This document shows positions 1-7,588 of a stretch of DNA of 41,252 bases, piece after piece. Position 1 is the first letter of the stretch; each line of letters starts with the position of its first letter. A program made the translations under genes and the position numbers. The notes beneath the pieces are model-generated. The model did not search any database, was not told where the DNA came from, and worked only from the letters and a program-made list of their open reading frames with translations. Where the stretch lies: positions 1-41,252 of the forward strand of contig SVGX01000009.1 of assembly GCA_015056105.1 (NCBI GenBank), given 5' to 3'. Origin of the DNA: Clostridiales bacterium (GTDB taxonomy: Bacteria > Bacillota > Clostridia > Christensenellales > CAG-138).

Positions 1-699
<699 letters not shown>

Positions 700-718
700 G
701 CTTCAACAAACCTCAAAC

Positions 719-750
719 AAAGAGAGCATCCTTCGGGATGCTCTCTTTTT
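719..750 (+). terminator. Intrinsic terminator of the PFOR gene
   Basis: The stem AGAGAGCATCC / GGATGCTCTCT closes on a TTCG tetraloop and is followed by a T run. It sits 20 bases past the PFOR stop codon. Confidence 0.9.
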
Positions 751-784
751 ATGTTTGATGCACTGTGCATGAAAGGAGGAAGCC

Positions 785-915
785 CTATCAGTCAGCTTCG
801 CTGACAGCTCCCCCAAAGGGGGGAGCCAAGGGGTGGCTTGGAGTAGGGGCGGCCATTGGCCGCCCGTATCGGATGCGGTGGAGATAAAACGGGCGGCCAA
901 TGGCCGCCCCTACGG
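785..915. repeat. Palindromic repeat island between PFOR gene and RHH/SLOG module
   Basis: No gene is seen in 751-1000. The stretch holds a chain of hairpins: GTCAGC-ttc-GCTGAC (791-805), then a C-rich/G-rich hairpin (807-822). After these come two perfectly complementary 25-base arms (843-867 and 889-913), each itself containing the palindrome GGCGGCCATTGGCCGCC or its equivalent. The first part (TGACAGCTCCCCCAAAGG) recurs in inverted orientation near 14985-15010, so this belongs to a dispersed repeat family. Length and inverted arms suggest a non-autonomous mobile or REP-like element, but no terminal target duplication could be defined by eye. Confidence 0.75.
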
Positions 916-1000
916 GTCGTGTGATGTGCCTGTGTTTCTTGTCCTCATAAAAGGTGAGCCAGGGGGAAAGAAAAACGGTGCGGCGTTGCTGCTTCGATAT

Positions 1001-1030
1001 AAAAAAACAGCAGCGTTTCCGCTGCTGAAA
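1001..1030 (-). terminator. Terminator of the ribbon-helix-helix gene
   Basis: The stem CAGCAGCG/CGCTGCTG, read on the minus strand, ends in a run of seven T. It lies just past the stop of the minus-strand gene at 1036-1227. Nearly the same hairpin is found at 1763-1794 on the other side of the two-gene module. Confidence 0.8.
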
Positions 1031-1035
1031 AGCCC

Positions 1036-1227
1036 TTATTCTTCATCCGCTTCTTCCGGTTCCGAAATGGGACCGTGTTCCTCTTCAAAGGCACGGATGC
1101 ATTGGCGCACCAAATACAGGATCTGTCCGTTCATGGAACGACCCTCGTAATTTGCTATGTACCGGAGCTTCCTGTGAAGGGAAGGATCCACTTCGATGCC
1201 GAAATGCTTGTTCTTCCTGTTGCGCAT
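1036..1227 (-). CDS. Small Arc-type ribbon-helix-helix DNA-binding protein
   Basis: The 63-residue protein has the pattern of the Arc/MetJ ribbon-helix-helix family: a short beta strand (KHFGIEVDPSLH, about residues 7-18), helix A (RKLRYIANYEG), a turn at RSMNG, then helix B (QILYLVRQCIRAFEEEHG), and an acidic tail. Such proteins bind DNA as dimers through the strand and usually repress their own promoter. GGTGAGG precedes the ATG by only two bases. The gene is divergent from the SLOG-like gene at 1336, and a perfect 29-bp palindrome lies between them, the obvious candidate binding site. The regulator role is inferred; no toxin partner of the usual RHH antitoxin kind is present. Confidence 0.75.
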   Translation of the reverse strand: MRNRKNKHFGIEVDPSLHRKLRYIANYEGRSMNGQILYLVRQCIRAFEEEHGPISEPEEADEE

Positions 1228-1287
1228 AGCCTCACCGCAATCAACTTGATGTAAGTTTATTTTATGTTGTTTTATTGCGGAAGACCT

Positions 1288-1316
1288 TATAGTATACTTA
1301 TTATAAGTATACTATA
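1288..1316. promoter_or_regulatory. Perfect 29-bp palindrome, probable operator
   Basis: Two 14-base arms, beginning TATAGTATACTTAT, are exactly complementary around a single central base. The palindrome fills the divergent intergenic region between the RHH gene and the SLOG-like gene. It abuts a minus-strand promoter candidate (TTGTCA at 1338-1343, 18-base spacer, TAATAT at 1314-1319) and covers the TATA-like bases available to a plus-strand promoter. Binding there would block both genes. Confidence 0.7.
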
Positions 1317-1335
1317 TTATGGAAGAGGTTCTTAC

Positions 1336-1764
1336 ATTGACAAGTGCATGTTTTTCGGCCATCGTGATGTGCCGGTTGATCTCTATCCTGTACTGATGGA
1401 AACGATCACGGATATTGTGAAAAACAAAGGTGTGACGAATTTTTATGTTGGGAACAACGGTCGCTTTGATGATATGGTTCTGCATGCGCTCAAACGGGTG
1501 AAACAGAGCTTTCCGAATATTTCCTATTGTGTTGTCCTTTCATATTATCCGCAAAACAAACTTCCTTTTTCACTTCAGCGTGTGAAAACGGTTTTTCCTG
1601 CAGAGGTGGCAGCAGTACCTAAAAAAGTTGCCATTATAAGACGAAACAAGTGGATGATCGATCATAGCGAGTTTGTTGTTTCTTATGTAAGACGCAATTT
1701 CGGCGGTGCAGCATCTGCCGTAGAGTATGCGAAGAAAAAAGAGAGAACGGTTATCAGCCTATAA
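1336..1764 (+). CDS. SLOG-like (DprA/LOG Rossmann fold) protein, copy 1, probable AUU start
   Basis: The protein belongs to a clostridial family with an N-terminal FFGHRD motif, a central NFYVGNNGRFDDMV segment and a C-terminal FGGAASAVEYAKKK followed by VISL. This is the layout of the SLOG superfamily of nucleotide-binding Rossmann folds (established for DprA, LOG and CBASS/Thoeris sensors); the ligand here is unknown. A homologue lies at 32226-32663. I chose ATT at 1336 as the start: GGAAGAGG (1321-1328) stands 7 bases before it, and the 142-residue product then aligns end to end with the 145-residue paralogue. The ATG at 1348 lacks a well placed ribosome site, and the ATG at 1264 would put the palindrome inside the gene. 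The gene is AT-rich compared with its neighbours, suggesting transfer. Confidence 0.7.
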   Translation: MDKCMFFGHRDVPVDLYPVLMETITDIVKNKGVTNFYVGNNGRFDDMVLHALKRVKQSFPNISYCVVLSYYPQNKLPFSLQRVKTVFPAEVAAVPKKVAIIRRNKWMIDHSEFVVSYVRRNFGGAASAVEYAKKKERTVISL

Positions 1765-1794
1765 AAAACAGCAGCGTTGCCGCTGCTGTTTTTT
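1763..1794. terminator. Bidirectional terminator between SLOG copy 1 and the SH3/sortase gene
   Basis: AAAAAACAGCAGCG-ttgc-CGCTGCTGTTTTTT is symmetrical, so it gives a T run on both strands for the two convergent genes. Confidence 0.88.
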
Positions 1795-1808
1795 GCTTCG
1801 TTCGCTGT

Positions 1809-3545
1809 TTAACCGATGGCCTTGAGGACCATGTAGAGACGCTGGTAATCGTCACCGGAATTGTCGGCGCAGGTGGAGAGGATCATCAGCTTGTCGCTGG
1901 CGGAAGCATTGGATACCCACATGCCGCGGTAAGCGGAGGTGGCATACTGCTTCTGGTACTCAAGCCAAACCTGACGCTGGGAGGGAGTAGGATCGATGGT
2001 GAAGCAGTTGGTCATAAGGATCTTATAGCGGCTGCTGGAGGAGGAAACGGTGCTCTTGTCGATCTCGTAGAAGCAAACGAGCTGCCACTTGGAGTAACCG
2101 TCATAGTTGATGTTGAACACGGAGGTCTTGGAACCGGAACAGCTGGCGCTGCAGCGTTTGGTGTAATCGCACTTGGATTTGCCGAGCCATGCGTTCTGCA
2201 CATGATGCAGGCCGTGGAAGCCGGTCTGGCTGACGCGCATGTTGTGACCGGTGATGGAGGCGAGGGAGCTGCCAAGGTAACTGAGGGCGTAGATATAGCT
2301 GCTGCTGCCGCTGTAGGTGTTGTAGTAGAACTGGCCCTTGCTGTTGATGGCATTGCAGTAGATGTAGGTGCTGATGTTGGTGCCCGCAACGCTGATGGTG
2401 CCCCAACGGTCGGAAGTGGTGCCGGTGTACTTTGCATACTTGGCGCCGCCGCCGCCGGAGGAACTGCCGGAGGAAGAGCCGCCGCTCAGACCGCCGCTCA
2501 GGCCGCCGCTCAGGCCGTTGGAGGTATTGCCGGTGCTGCCGGAAGCGGTGGTGTTCACAGTCACATAATCATCGCTGAGGTAGCCTTCATAGCCGTTGTA
2601 GGAGACCTTATACCAGCCGTTTTCGCTGCCAAGGATGGTAACGGAGGAACCCTTGGGGACCTTGGTGCAGCCGGAGACCTTATCATACTTGGTGCCGGGG
2701 CCCTGGCGGAAGTTGACGCTGCCGGTGGTGGTGCCGGTGGTGGTGGAAGCGCTGCCGGAAGAGGAGGAGCTGCTGCCGCCGCCAAGGCCGGAGGAAGCGC
2801 TGCTGCCAAGGCCGGAGGAGGAGCCGCCGCTGAGACCCGCAGAGGAGCTGCTGCCGCCGCCAAGGCCGGAGGAGGAGCTGTTCGAGGAGGAAGAGCTGCT
2901 GCTGCCGGTGTAGGAAGCCACATACTGGGCGCTGACATAGCCGGTGTTGCTGCCGGCGGTGACTTTGTAATAGCTGCCGGAGGCTTCAAGGATGGTGACC
3001 ACAGTGCCCTTGTCAAGCTTGGCAATGCGGGAAGAGGAGGAGGAAGCGGTCTTTCTGAGGCTGACCCAGGATTCGCAGTTGGCGATCACGCCCTGCTGCG
3101 TTTTGCCGGCGCTGCTGCCGCCGAGGGTGCTGCCGCCGCTGAGACCCGCAGAGGAGCTGCTGCTGCCGCCGGAAAGGCCGCCGCTCGAAGTATTGCCGGA
3201 GGAGGTGCTGCCGGTATAGGCCGCCACATACTGGGCGCTGACATAGCCGGTGTTGCTGCCGGCGGTGACTTTATAATAGTTGCCTTCAGAGCCGAGGATG
3301 GTGACCACGGTGCCCTTATCAAGCTTAGCGATGCGGGAGCCGGAGCTGGAAGCGGTCTTTCTGAGGCTGACCCAGGATTCGCAGTTGGCGATCACGCCCT
3401 GCTGGGTCTTGGAGGAGGAGCTGCTGCTGCCGAGGCCGGAGGAGGAGCTGCCGAGGCTGCTGCTGTTTGCGGCAAGGGCGGGTGCTGCCAGCGCAAAGAG
3501 CGTCAGTGCGACAAGGATGAGCGCAAGGACTTTCTTCATGTTCAT
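1809..3545 (-). CDS. Secreted SH3b-repeat protein with C-terminal class B sortase-like domain
   Basis: The 578-residue protein starts with a signal peptide (residues 1-26, KK then a hydrophobic core, cleavage after ALA). Three bacterial SH3 domains follow at about 50-112, 152-214 and 275-333, separated by long Ser/Gly linkers. The first two SH3 domains are almost identical, a recent internal duplication. The last 200 residues look like a class B sortase: His434 in ITGHN, Cys559 in LSTC and Arg569 in YQRLY stand where the catalytic His, Cys and Arg are expected. Sortases join surface proteins to peptidoglycan, and SH3b domains bind wall peptides. An AGGAAGG site lies 8 bases before the first ATG. 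No sortase substrate (LPxTG/NPQTN protein) is visible nearby. It could instead be an inactive wall-binding relative. Confidence 0.75.
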   Translation of the reverse strand: MNMKKVLALILVALTLFALAAPALAANSSSLGSSSSGLGSSSSSSKTQQGVIANCESWVSLRKTASSSGSRIAKLDKGTVVTILGSEGNYYKVTAGSNTGYVSAQYVAAYTGSTSSGNTSSGGLSGGSSSSSAGLSGGSTLGGSSAGKTQQGVIANCESWVSLRKTASSSSSRIAKLDKGTVVTILEASGSYYKVTAGSNTGYVSAQYVASYTGSSSSSSSNSSSSGLGGGSSSSAGLSGGSSSGLGSSASSGLGGGSSSSSSGSASTTTGTTTGSVNFRQGPGTKYDKVSGCTKVPKGSSVTILGSENGWYKVSYNGYEGYLSDDYVTVNTTASGSTGNTSNGLSGGLSGGLSGGSSSGSSSGGGGAKYAKYTGTTSDRWGTISVAGTNISTYIYCNAINSKGQFYYNTYSGSSSYIYALSYLGSSLASITGHNMRVSQTGFHGLHHVQNAWLGKSKCDYTKRCSASCSGSKTSVFNINYDGYSKWQLVCFYEIDKSTVSSSSSRYKILMTNCFTIDPTPSQRQVWLEYQKQYATSAYRGMWVSNASASDKLMILSTCADNSGDDYQRLYMVLKAIG

Positions 3546-3593
3546 GGGGAAAACCTTCCTTTCTGTATTTACCGGTGGTTTTGGTATTCGGGG

Positions 3594-4085
3594 TTATTGA
3601 TCGTCGTCGTTGTCAAATTCAAAGGCGCTGCTGGGCATCTTTGGCTGTGCCGGTCTGCCGCCGCGGCTGTAGCCGCCCCTTGCGCTGCCCTGGTTGTTCT
3701 TTGCGGCTTCCTCATCCGCCTTGCGCATGGCTTCCCGGTCGGTCATGGCTACGGAGTAGACCATGATGCCGATGAGCGCCGTAAGGCCGAGGCCCCAGAT
3801 GATCCAGCCGACGACGGAGGCGGGGTCGATGAAGGCGCCGGGGAACATATCGCCCGCGATGTCGATGACGCCGCTCAAAAGCAGCAGCAAGCCCGCCGCT
3901 GCACAGATAAGGCGCATGTTGCGGCGGAACACCTTTTCATCGCACTTGAGGTGCTCGTTTCTGAGGATCTTGCCCTTGCCAAGGATGGCGCACCACACAA
4001 GCAGATAGATGCCTGCCAGGGGCTTGAAGAGGGTAAAAAGATCGAAGTTCGCAAACATTTCCGGGGTAAGGAGGTTGGATGGCAT
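3594..4085 (-). CDS. Small membrane protein of unknown function, three predicted TM helices
   Basis: I do not recognise the family. The 163-residue sequence has hydrophobic segments at about 20-35 (LAGIYLLVWCAIL), 58-77 (LICAAAGLLLLLSGVIDIAG) and 92-112 (VGWIIWGLGLTALIGIMVYSV). A basic, Gly/Arg-rich cytoplasmic-type tail follows (about 115-150) and an acidic end (EFDNDDDQ). A well placed GAAAGGAAAC ribosome site precedes the ATG. It lies 48 bases upstream of the SH3/sortase gene on the same strand and may be cotranscribed with it. Upstream, a MITE-like inverted repeat (4102-4273) separates it from cysS and therefore carries or replaces its promoter. Confidence 0.6.
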   Translation of the reverse strand: MPSNLLTPEMFANFDLFTLFKPLAGIYLLVWCAILGKGKILRNEHLKCDEKVFRRNMRLICAAAGLLLLLSGVIDIAGDMFPGAFIDPASVVGWIIWGLGLTALIGIMVYSVAMTDREAMRKADEEAAKNNQGSARGGYSRGGRPAQPKMPSSAFEFDNDDDQ

Positions 4086-4101
4086 CGATTGTTTCCTTTC
4101 T

Positions 4102-4273
4102 TAGGGTAACCAATATAATACGAACCACGTTTTTCGCAGCCGTATGCTGCGCAATGGCTGCGTCGTCCTCAGTCGGAATACCAACGGGTATGCCTCCTTC
4201 GTCTTCCTTGCTCTTGCATACCCTCCGACAGCGAAAAATCCTTTGGCGGGTTCGGATTATATTGGTCACCCTA
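4102..4273. mobile_element. MITE-like inverted-repeat element, about 172 bp
   Basis: The ends are inverted copies of each other: 4102-4126 begins TAGGGTAACCAATATAAT and 4249-4273 is its complement with 23 of 25 positions matching. The pairing continues inward with TTTTTCGC (near 4130) against GCGAAAAA (near 4232). No transposase is encoded. The element lies between cysS and the small membrane protein gene, both on the minus strand. Its size, imperfect terminal inverted repeats and lack of coding content fit a miniature inverted-repeat transposable element. As RNA it would form one long hairpin that could end cysS transcription. Confidence 0.65.
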
Positions 4274-4344
4274 CGTTAAATATACCTGAAAAATCGGGTC
4301 GCACAAGGGAGTATGCCCCATGTTTACCCTTTATTTACAGTTTT

Positions 4345-5796
4345 TTAGATGCGCTTGAGCTTGGCGCCCTCACGGGTGTCTTCCACCACGAAGCCGAGGG
4401 CCTTCAGGGCATCGCGCAGCTCGTCTGCCTTCGCCCAATCCTTCGCCTTGCGGGCTTCGATGCGGGCAAGGGCCAGCGCTTCCGCTTCCGCATTGGGTTC
4501 GCCTTCGGTGACAACGGTGGCGTGGGTCTCCGCCTTCGCCAGCTTCTCCTGCTCCGCACGGGCTTTTGCCGCCGCTTCGAGGAGGGAGAGGCCCAGCACG
4601 GTATCGAATTCGCCGATGAGCGCAAGCTTCGTCTTCGCGTTGGTCGCAAACTTCAGCACATCATAAAGGGCGGTGACGCCGAGAGCGGTATTGAGGTCGT
4701 TGCCAAGGGCCTTGTGGAACTTCTCCCGAAGGGCTTCCATGGCTGCTTCATCGATCAATTCGCCCTCCGCTTCCTTCAGCGCTGCAATGCGGTTTACGAG
4801 CTTGTTGTAGGTGATGGCGGCATTGTCCAGGTTCTCATAGCTGAACACGAGGGACTTCCTGTAGTGGGACTGCAGGCAGAAGAGGCGGTACACGAGGGGA
4901 TCGTAGCCCTTTTCCTCCAGCAGGGACACGGTGAGGAACTCGCCCTTCGATTTGCTCATCTTGCCGCCGGTGGTGTTCAGGTGCAGCACGTGGAACCAGT
5001 ATTTGCACCAGGGGTGGCCAAGATACGCTTCACTTTGGGCGATCTCGTTGGTGTGGTGGGGGAAGGCATTGTCGATGCCGCCGCAGTGGATGTCAAGATC
5101 CTCGCCGAGGTGCTTCATGCTGATGCCGCTGCACTCGATGTGCCAGCCCGGATAGCCCACGCCCCAGGGGGAATCCCACTTGAGCTCCTGATCCTCAAAC
5201 TTGGACTTGGTGAACCAGAGAACGAAGTCCGCCTTGTTCCGTTTGTTGTCATCCGCTTCCACGCCTTCGCGGACACCCACGGCAAGGTCCTCTTCCTTAT
5301 GCTCGTTGAAGATATAATACTTCTCCAGCTTGGAGGTATCGAAATAGATGTTGCCGCCCGCTTCGTAGGCATGGCCGTTTTCAAGAAGCCGCTCGATGAG
5401 GTGGATATATTCTTCGATGCAGTTGGTGGCAGGTTCCACCACATCGGGACGCTTGATGTTGAGCTTGCGGCAATCCTCAAAAAAGGCATCGGTATAAAAG
5501 GCGGCGATCTCCATGACGGTCTTCTTCTCACGCTTCGCACCCTTGAGCATCTTATCTTCACCGGTGTCCGCATCCGAGGAAAGATGGCCCACGTCTGTGA
5601 TGTTCATGACGCGCTTCACGTTGTAACCTGCATAGCGCAGGTATTTTTCAAGAACATCTTCCATGATATAGGAACGCAGATTGCCGATATGCGCATAATG
5701 ATAGACCGTGGGGCCGCAGGTATACATTTTGACGATATCCGGGTTATTGGGAACGAATTCCTCTTTGCGCCTTGTGGCGGAATTATAGATTTGCAT
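4345..5796 (-). CDS. cysS: Cysteinyl-tRNA synthetase
   Basis: The 483-residue class I synthetase charges tRNA-Cys with cysteine using ATP. The zinc ligand Cys27 in MYTCGPTVY, the HIGH-type motif HIGN at 36-39, the ECSGISMKHLG and HCGGIDNAFPHHTNE segments (zinc and cysteine site), and KMSKSKGEF near residue 276 are all present. The C-terminal helical part (DLNTALGVTALYDVL, then AKDWAKADELRDAL) is also typical. The start is the ATG at 5796, because AAAGGAGG lies 6 bases before it and family proteins begin at this point; the upstream open frame is not coding. A promoter with TATAAT is found at 5842-5870. It is transcribed alone, toward the MITE-like element. Confidence 0.95.
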   Translation of the reverse strand: MQIYNSATRRKEEFVPNNPDIVKMYTCGPTVYHYAHIGNLRSYIMEDVLEKYLRYAGYNVKRVMNITDVGHLSSDADTGEDKMLKGAKREKKTVMEIAAFYTDAFFEDCRKLNIKRPDVVEPATNCIEEYIHLIERLLENGHAYEAGGNIYFDTSKLEKYYIFNEHKEEDLAVGVREGVEADDNKRNKADFVLWFTKSKFEDQELKWDSPWGVGYPGWHIECSGISMKHLGEDLDIHCGGIDNAFPHHTNEIAQSEAYLGHPWCKYWFHVLHLNTTGGKMSKSKGEFLTVSLLEEKGYDPLVYRLFCLQSHYRKSLVFSYENLDNAAITYNKLVNRIAALKEAEGELIDEAAMEALREKFHKALGNDLNTALGVTALYDVLKFATNAKTKLALIGEFDTVLGLSLLEAAAKARAEQEKLAKAETHATVVTEGEPNAEAEALALARIEARKAKDWAKADELRDALKALGFVVEDTREGAKLKRI

Positions 5797-5841
5797 AAAA
5801 GCCTCCTTTGGCATGTTGCGGAAGTTACATTTAATCATATT

Positions 5842-5870
5842 ATTATAGCATGGGAAAAGGACAGAAACAA
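5842..5870 (-). promoter_or_regulatory. Promoter of cysS
   Basis: On the minus strand TTGTTT (5865-5870), a 17-base spacer and TATAAT (5842-5847) form a sigma-A-type promoter 46 bases before the cysS start. No T-box leader is seen: the leader is far too short for one. Confidence 0.65.
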
Positions 5871-5942
5871 CAGGCTGAACCGGATATGCGGCAAAGATGG
5901 GCCGCAAAATATGCGGACATGGGGCGAAAAAAGAACGGCGGA

Positions 5943-5958
5943 TGTTTCATGTGAAACA
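5943..5958. promoter_or_regulatory. parS site 1
   Basis: TGTTTCATGTGAAACA differs in one base from the ParB-binding palindrome TGTTTCACGTGAAACA. It lies in the short gap between cysS and the DUF815 gene. Confidence 0.75.
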
Positions 5959-6032
5959 TCCGCCGGAAGGGGAGCCGAATCCGGTTTTTGAAGCGGAAGA
6001 TGGGAGCGGGCAGCAGCACGGGGGATCTGTTT

Positions 6033-7385
6033 TTATCCGAGATCGGCTATCAGCTGATCCGCAAGGGAAAGGGCGGCGGTAACGGTGAGCCGATCCCGGG
6101 CATCCACCTGGTGATCGACGGCGGCATTGCGCACGGCGGCACGGTCCGCATGCACGCCGCGCTGGGCAAGAAGGTCTTCCACCATTTCCGTGAATTCATC
6201 GATGCGGGGCGAATTCATCAGGAGCGTCTTTGCGATGGCGGGGGAAGGACCCTGCCCCGTTGCCGCAAGGAGCACGTTTGCGGGAAAGGCGCCCTGCGCC
6301 CGGCAGGCCAGGAGCGATTTGACGGCGGGAGCGGAAAAATCCGCATCGTCAAGGAGCAGCAGGAAGCGGAGCGGCTGCGCGGCGAGGGCGGAAAGGAGCT
6401 CAACAGCATCGAAAGGCTCACTCCGGCGAAGGAGCACGAGCCGAAGTTCCGGCAGTTCATCCGCAAGGTTGAACACCGTGGCGGTTTTGCCAAGCCCCGT
6501 ATCGCCCGCAAGGAGCAGGGGCTCCGCAGTCTCGCCCCGCATGAAGCGAATCGCATGGCTGATCAGCGCGACACGGATCTCCTCCTGAGAGGTAAAGGGA
6601 CAATAAGGGGTGCCCTCCTGCGGCAGGGGGAGAAGCCTGCCCTGTTTCACGTGGAACAGCCTGCCCTTCAGGAAAGGCGCAGTGCCGTAGGAGGCGAAGA
6701 AGTTCCAGATATCATCGGAAAGGGAACGCCAGTCGGAGGAACCGAGAAGGCGGATATAGACTTCTTCAAGGGCTTCATCGGAAACATAGCTGTCCCGAAG
6801 GCCCGTTTCGCCGTATTGCCAGGAAAGCCATTCGTTTTCCGCGGGAAGGGGGAAGGGAAAGGACTGCGGCAAAGGCGCGGGCTCTTCCTTTTTCGGTTTG
6901 GGCATGGCACCGCCTGTCCAGAGGGCGGAGGACATTTCGGAGATATTGTCCCTGCGGCTGTGGGGCTTTGCGGCGGCGCGGACGCTTTCCGCGAGCATGC
7001 GGTAAAGGTCCTGACTTTTGAGGATGGAAAGAAGACCGAGGATCTGAAGATCCGCACGCATGGCGAAACGCTGGGCTTCTTCCATGCGGCCCTCGGCAGC
7101 CATTACGGCAAAGGGGTGCGGCGTTTCAAGCACGAGGTAAAGAAGGTGATCGAGGAAGAGATCGCCGCTGACACGGCGGGCAGGGGAAAGGAGCAGCGCG
7201 CGGCAAAGGCGGTGATAGCTTTGGAGGGCAGCGGGCACATCCGCAGCAAGGATGGCGCCGGCAGTGTCGCGGAGGGCGCAAAGGGGCGCATCGGCCGCAG
7301 GGTCCGCCACAAGGGTAAGGCGGCTCACGAGGGAAAGGATGTGGGCTGCGCCAAGATCATGCGCGCATTCGCGGAAATTGAGCAT
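6033..7385 (-). CDS. DUF815-type AAA ATPase
   Basis: The 450-residue protein has a helical N-terminal half rich in Ala/Leu and a C-terminal P-loop ATPase half. GDTGLGKT (294-301) is Walker A and LLLLDDADF (about 342-350) Walker B. The preceding WNFFASYGTAPFLKGRLFHV and the later FPANVLLAATG follow the DUF815 family, whose cellular role is not established. GGAAGGAG precedes the ATG. The gene contains an exact parS site (6643-6658, encoding FHVK at 244-247). A divergent promoter pair lies between it and murG. The family call rests on motif order; another AAA family is possible. Confidence 0.7.
   Translation of the reverse strand: MLNFRECAHDLGAAHILSLVSRLTLVADPAADAPLCALRDTAGAILAADVPAALQSYHRLCRALLLSPARRVSGDLFLDHLLYLVLETPHPFAVMAAEGRMEEAQRFAMRADLQILGLLSILKSQDLYRMLAESVRAAAKPHSRRDNISEMSSALWTGGAMPKPKKEEPAPLPQSFPFPLPAENEWLSWQYGETGLRDSYVSDEALEEVYIRLLGSSDWRSLSDDIWNFFASYGTAPFLKGRLFHVKQGRLLPLPQEGTPYCPFTSQEEIRVALISHAIRFMRGETAEPLLLAGDTGLGKTATVFNLADELPELRLVLLRRSEPFDAVELLSALAAQPLRFLLLLDDADFSAPAVKSLLACRAQGAFPANVLLAATGQGPSPAIAKTLLMNSPRIDEFTEMVEDLLAQRGVHADRAAVRNAAVDHQVDARDRLTVTAALSLADQLIADLG
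6643..6658. promoter_or_regulatory. parS site 2, exact B. subtilis-type sequence inside a gene
   Basis: Read on the minus strand it is TGTTCCACGTGAAACA, identical to the published B. subtilis parS consensus. It is inside the DUF815 gene and codes for FHVK. Confidence 0.9.
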
Positions 7386-7428
7386 AGGGAAAACTCCTTC
7401 CGGGAAAATGGGGAATATTTACCTTTTT

Positions 7429-7457
7429 ATTGTGTATGGCGGGAGGAAAAATGTCAA
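7429..7457 (-). promoter_or_regulatory. Promoter of the DUF815 gene
   Basis: On the minus strand a perfect TTGACA (7452-7457), a 17-base spacer and CACAAT (7429-7434) lie 44 bases upstream of the start codon. Confidence 0.6.
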
Positions 7458-7484
7458 TCGTTATTTCGGCGAAGCGCGGCGCGC

Positions 7485-7513
7485 TTGCCTAAGAAAGCGG
7501 CGAATGATATACT
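7485..7513 (+). promoter_or_regulatory. Promoter of murG
   Basis: TTGCCT (7485-7490), a 17-base spacer and TATACT (7508-7513) stand about 75 bases before the murG start. Confidence 0.55.
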
Positions 7514-7588
7514 TGAAATGCCTTCCTGCATACTATGAGGTTATCCCCCGAAGCAGGAACGGAGTTTGTTTTGAGAAAGGCAGAAAGA

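Noticed and set aside
1264-1335. Longer start (ATG at 1264) for SLOG copy 1
   Set aside because: It would translate through the 29-bp palindrome, has no ribosome site and adds 24 residues absent from the paralogue.
2202-4109. Plus-strand frame of over 600 codons opposite the SH3/sortase gene and membrane protein gene
   Set aside because: It is Ala/Gly-only low complexity, the antisense of Ser/Gly linkers; the minus strand has signal peptide, SH3b and sortase motifs.
5797-5907. N-terminal extension of cysteinyl-tRNA synthetase
   Set aside because: The family starts at MQIYNS, which has its own AAAGGAGG; the extension overlaps the promoter.
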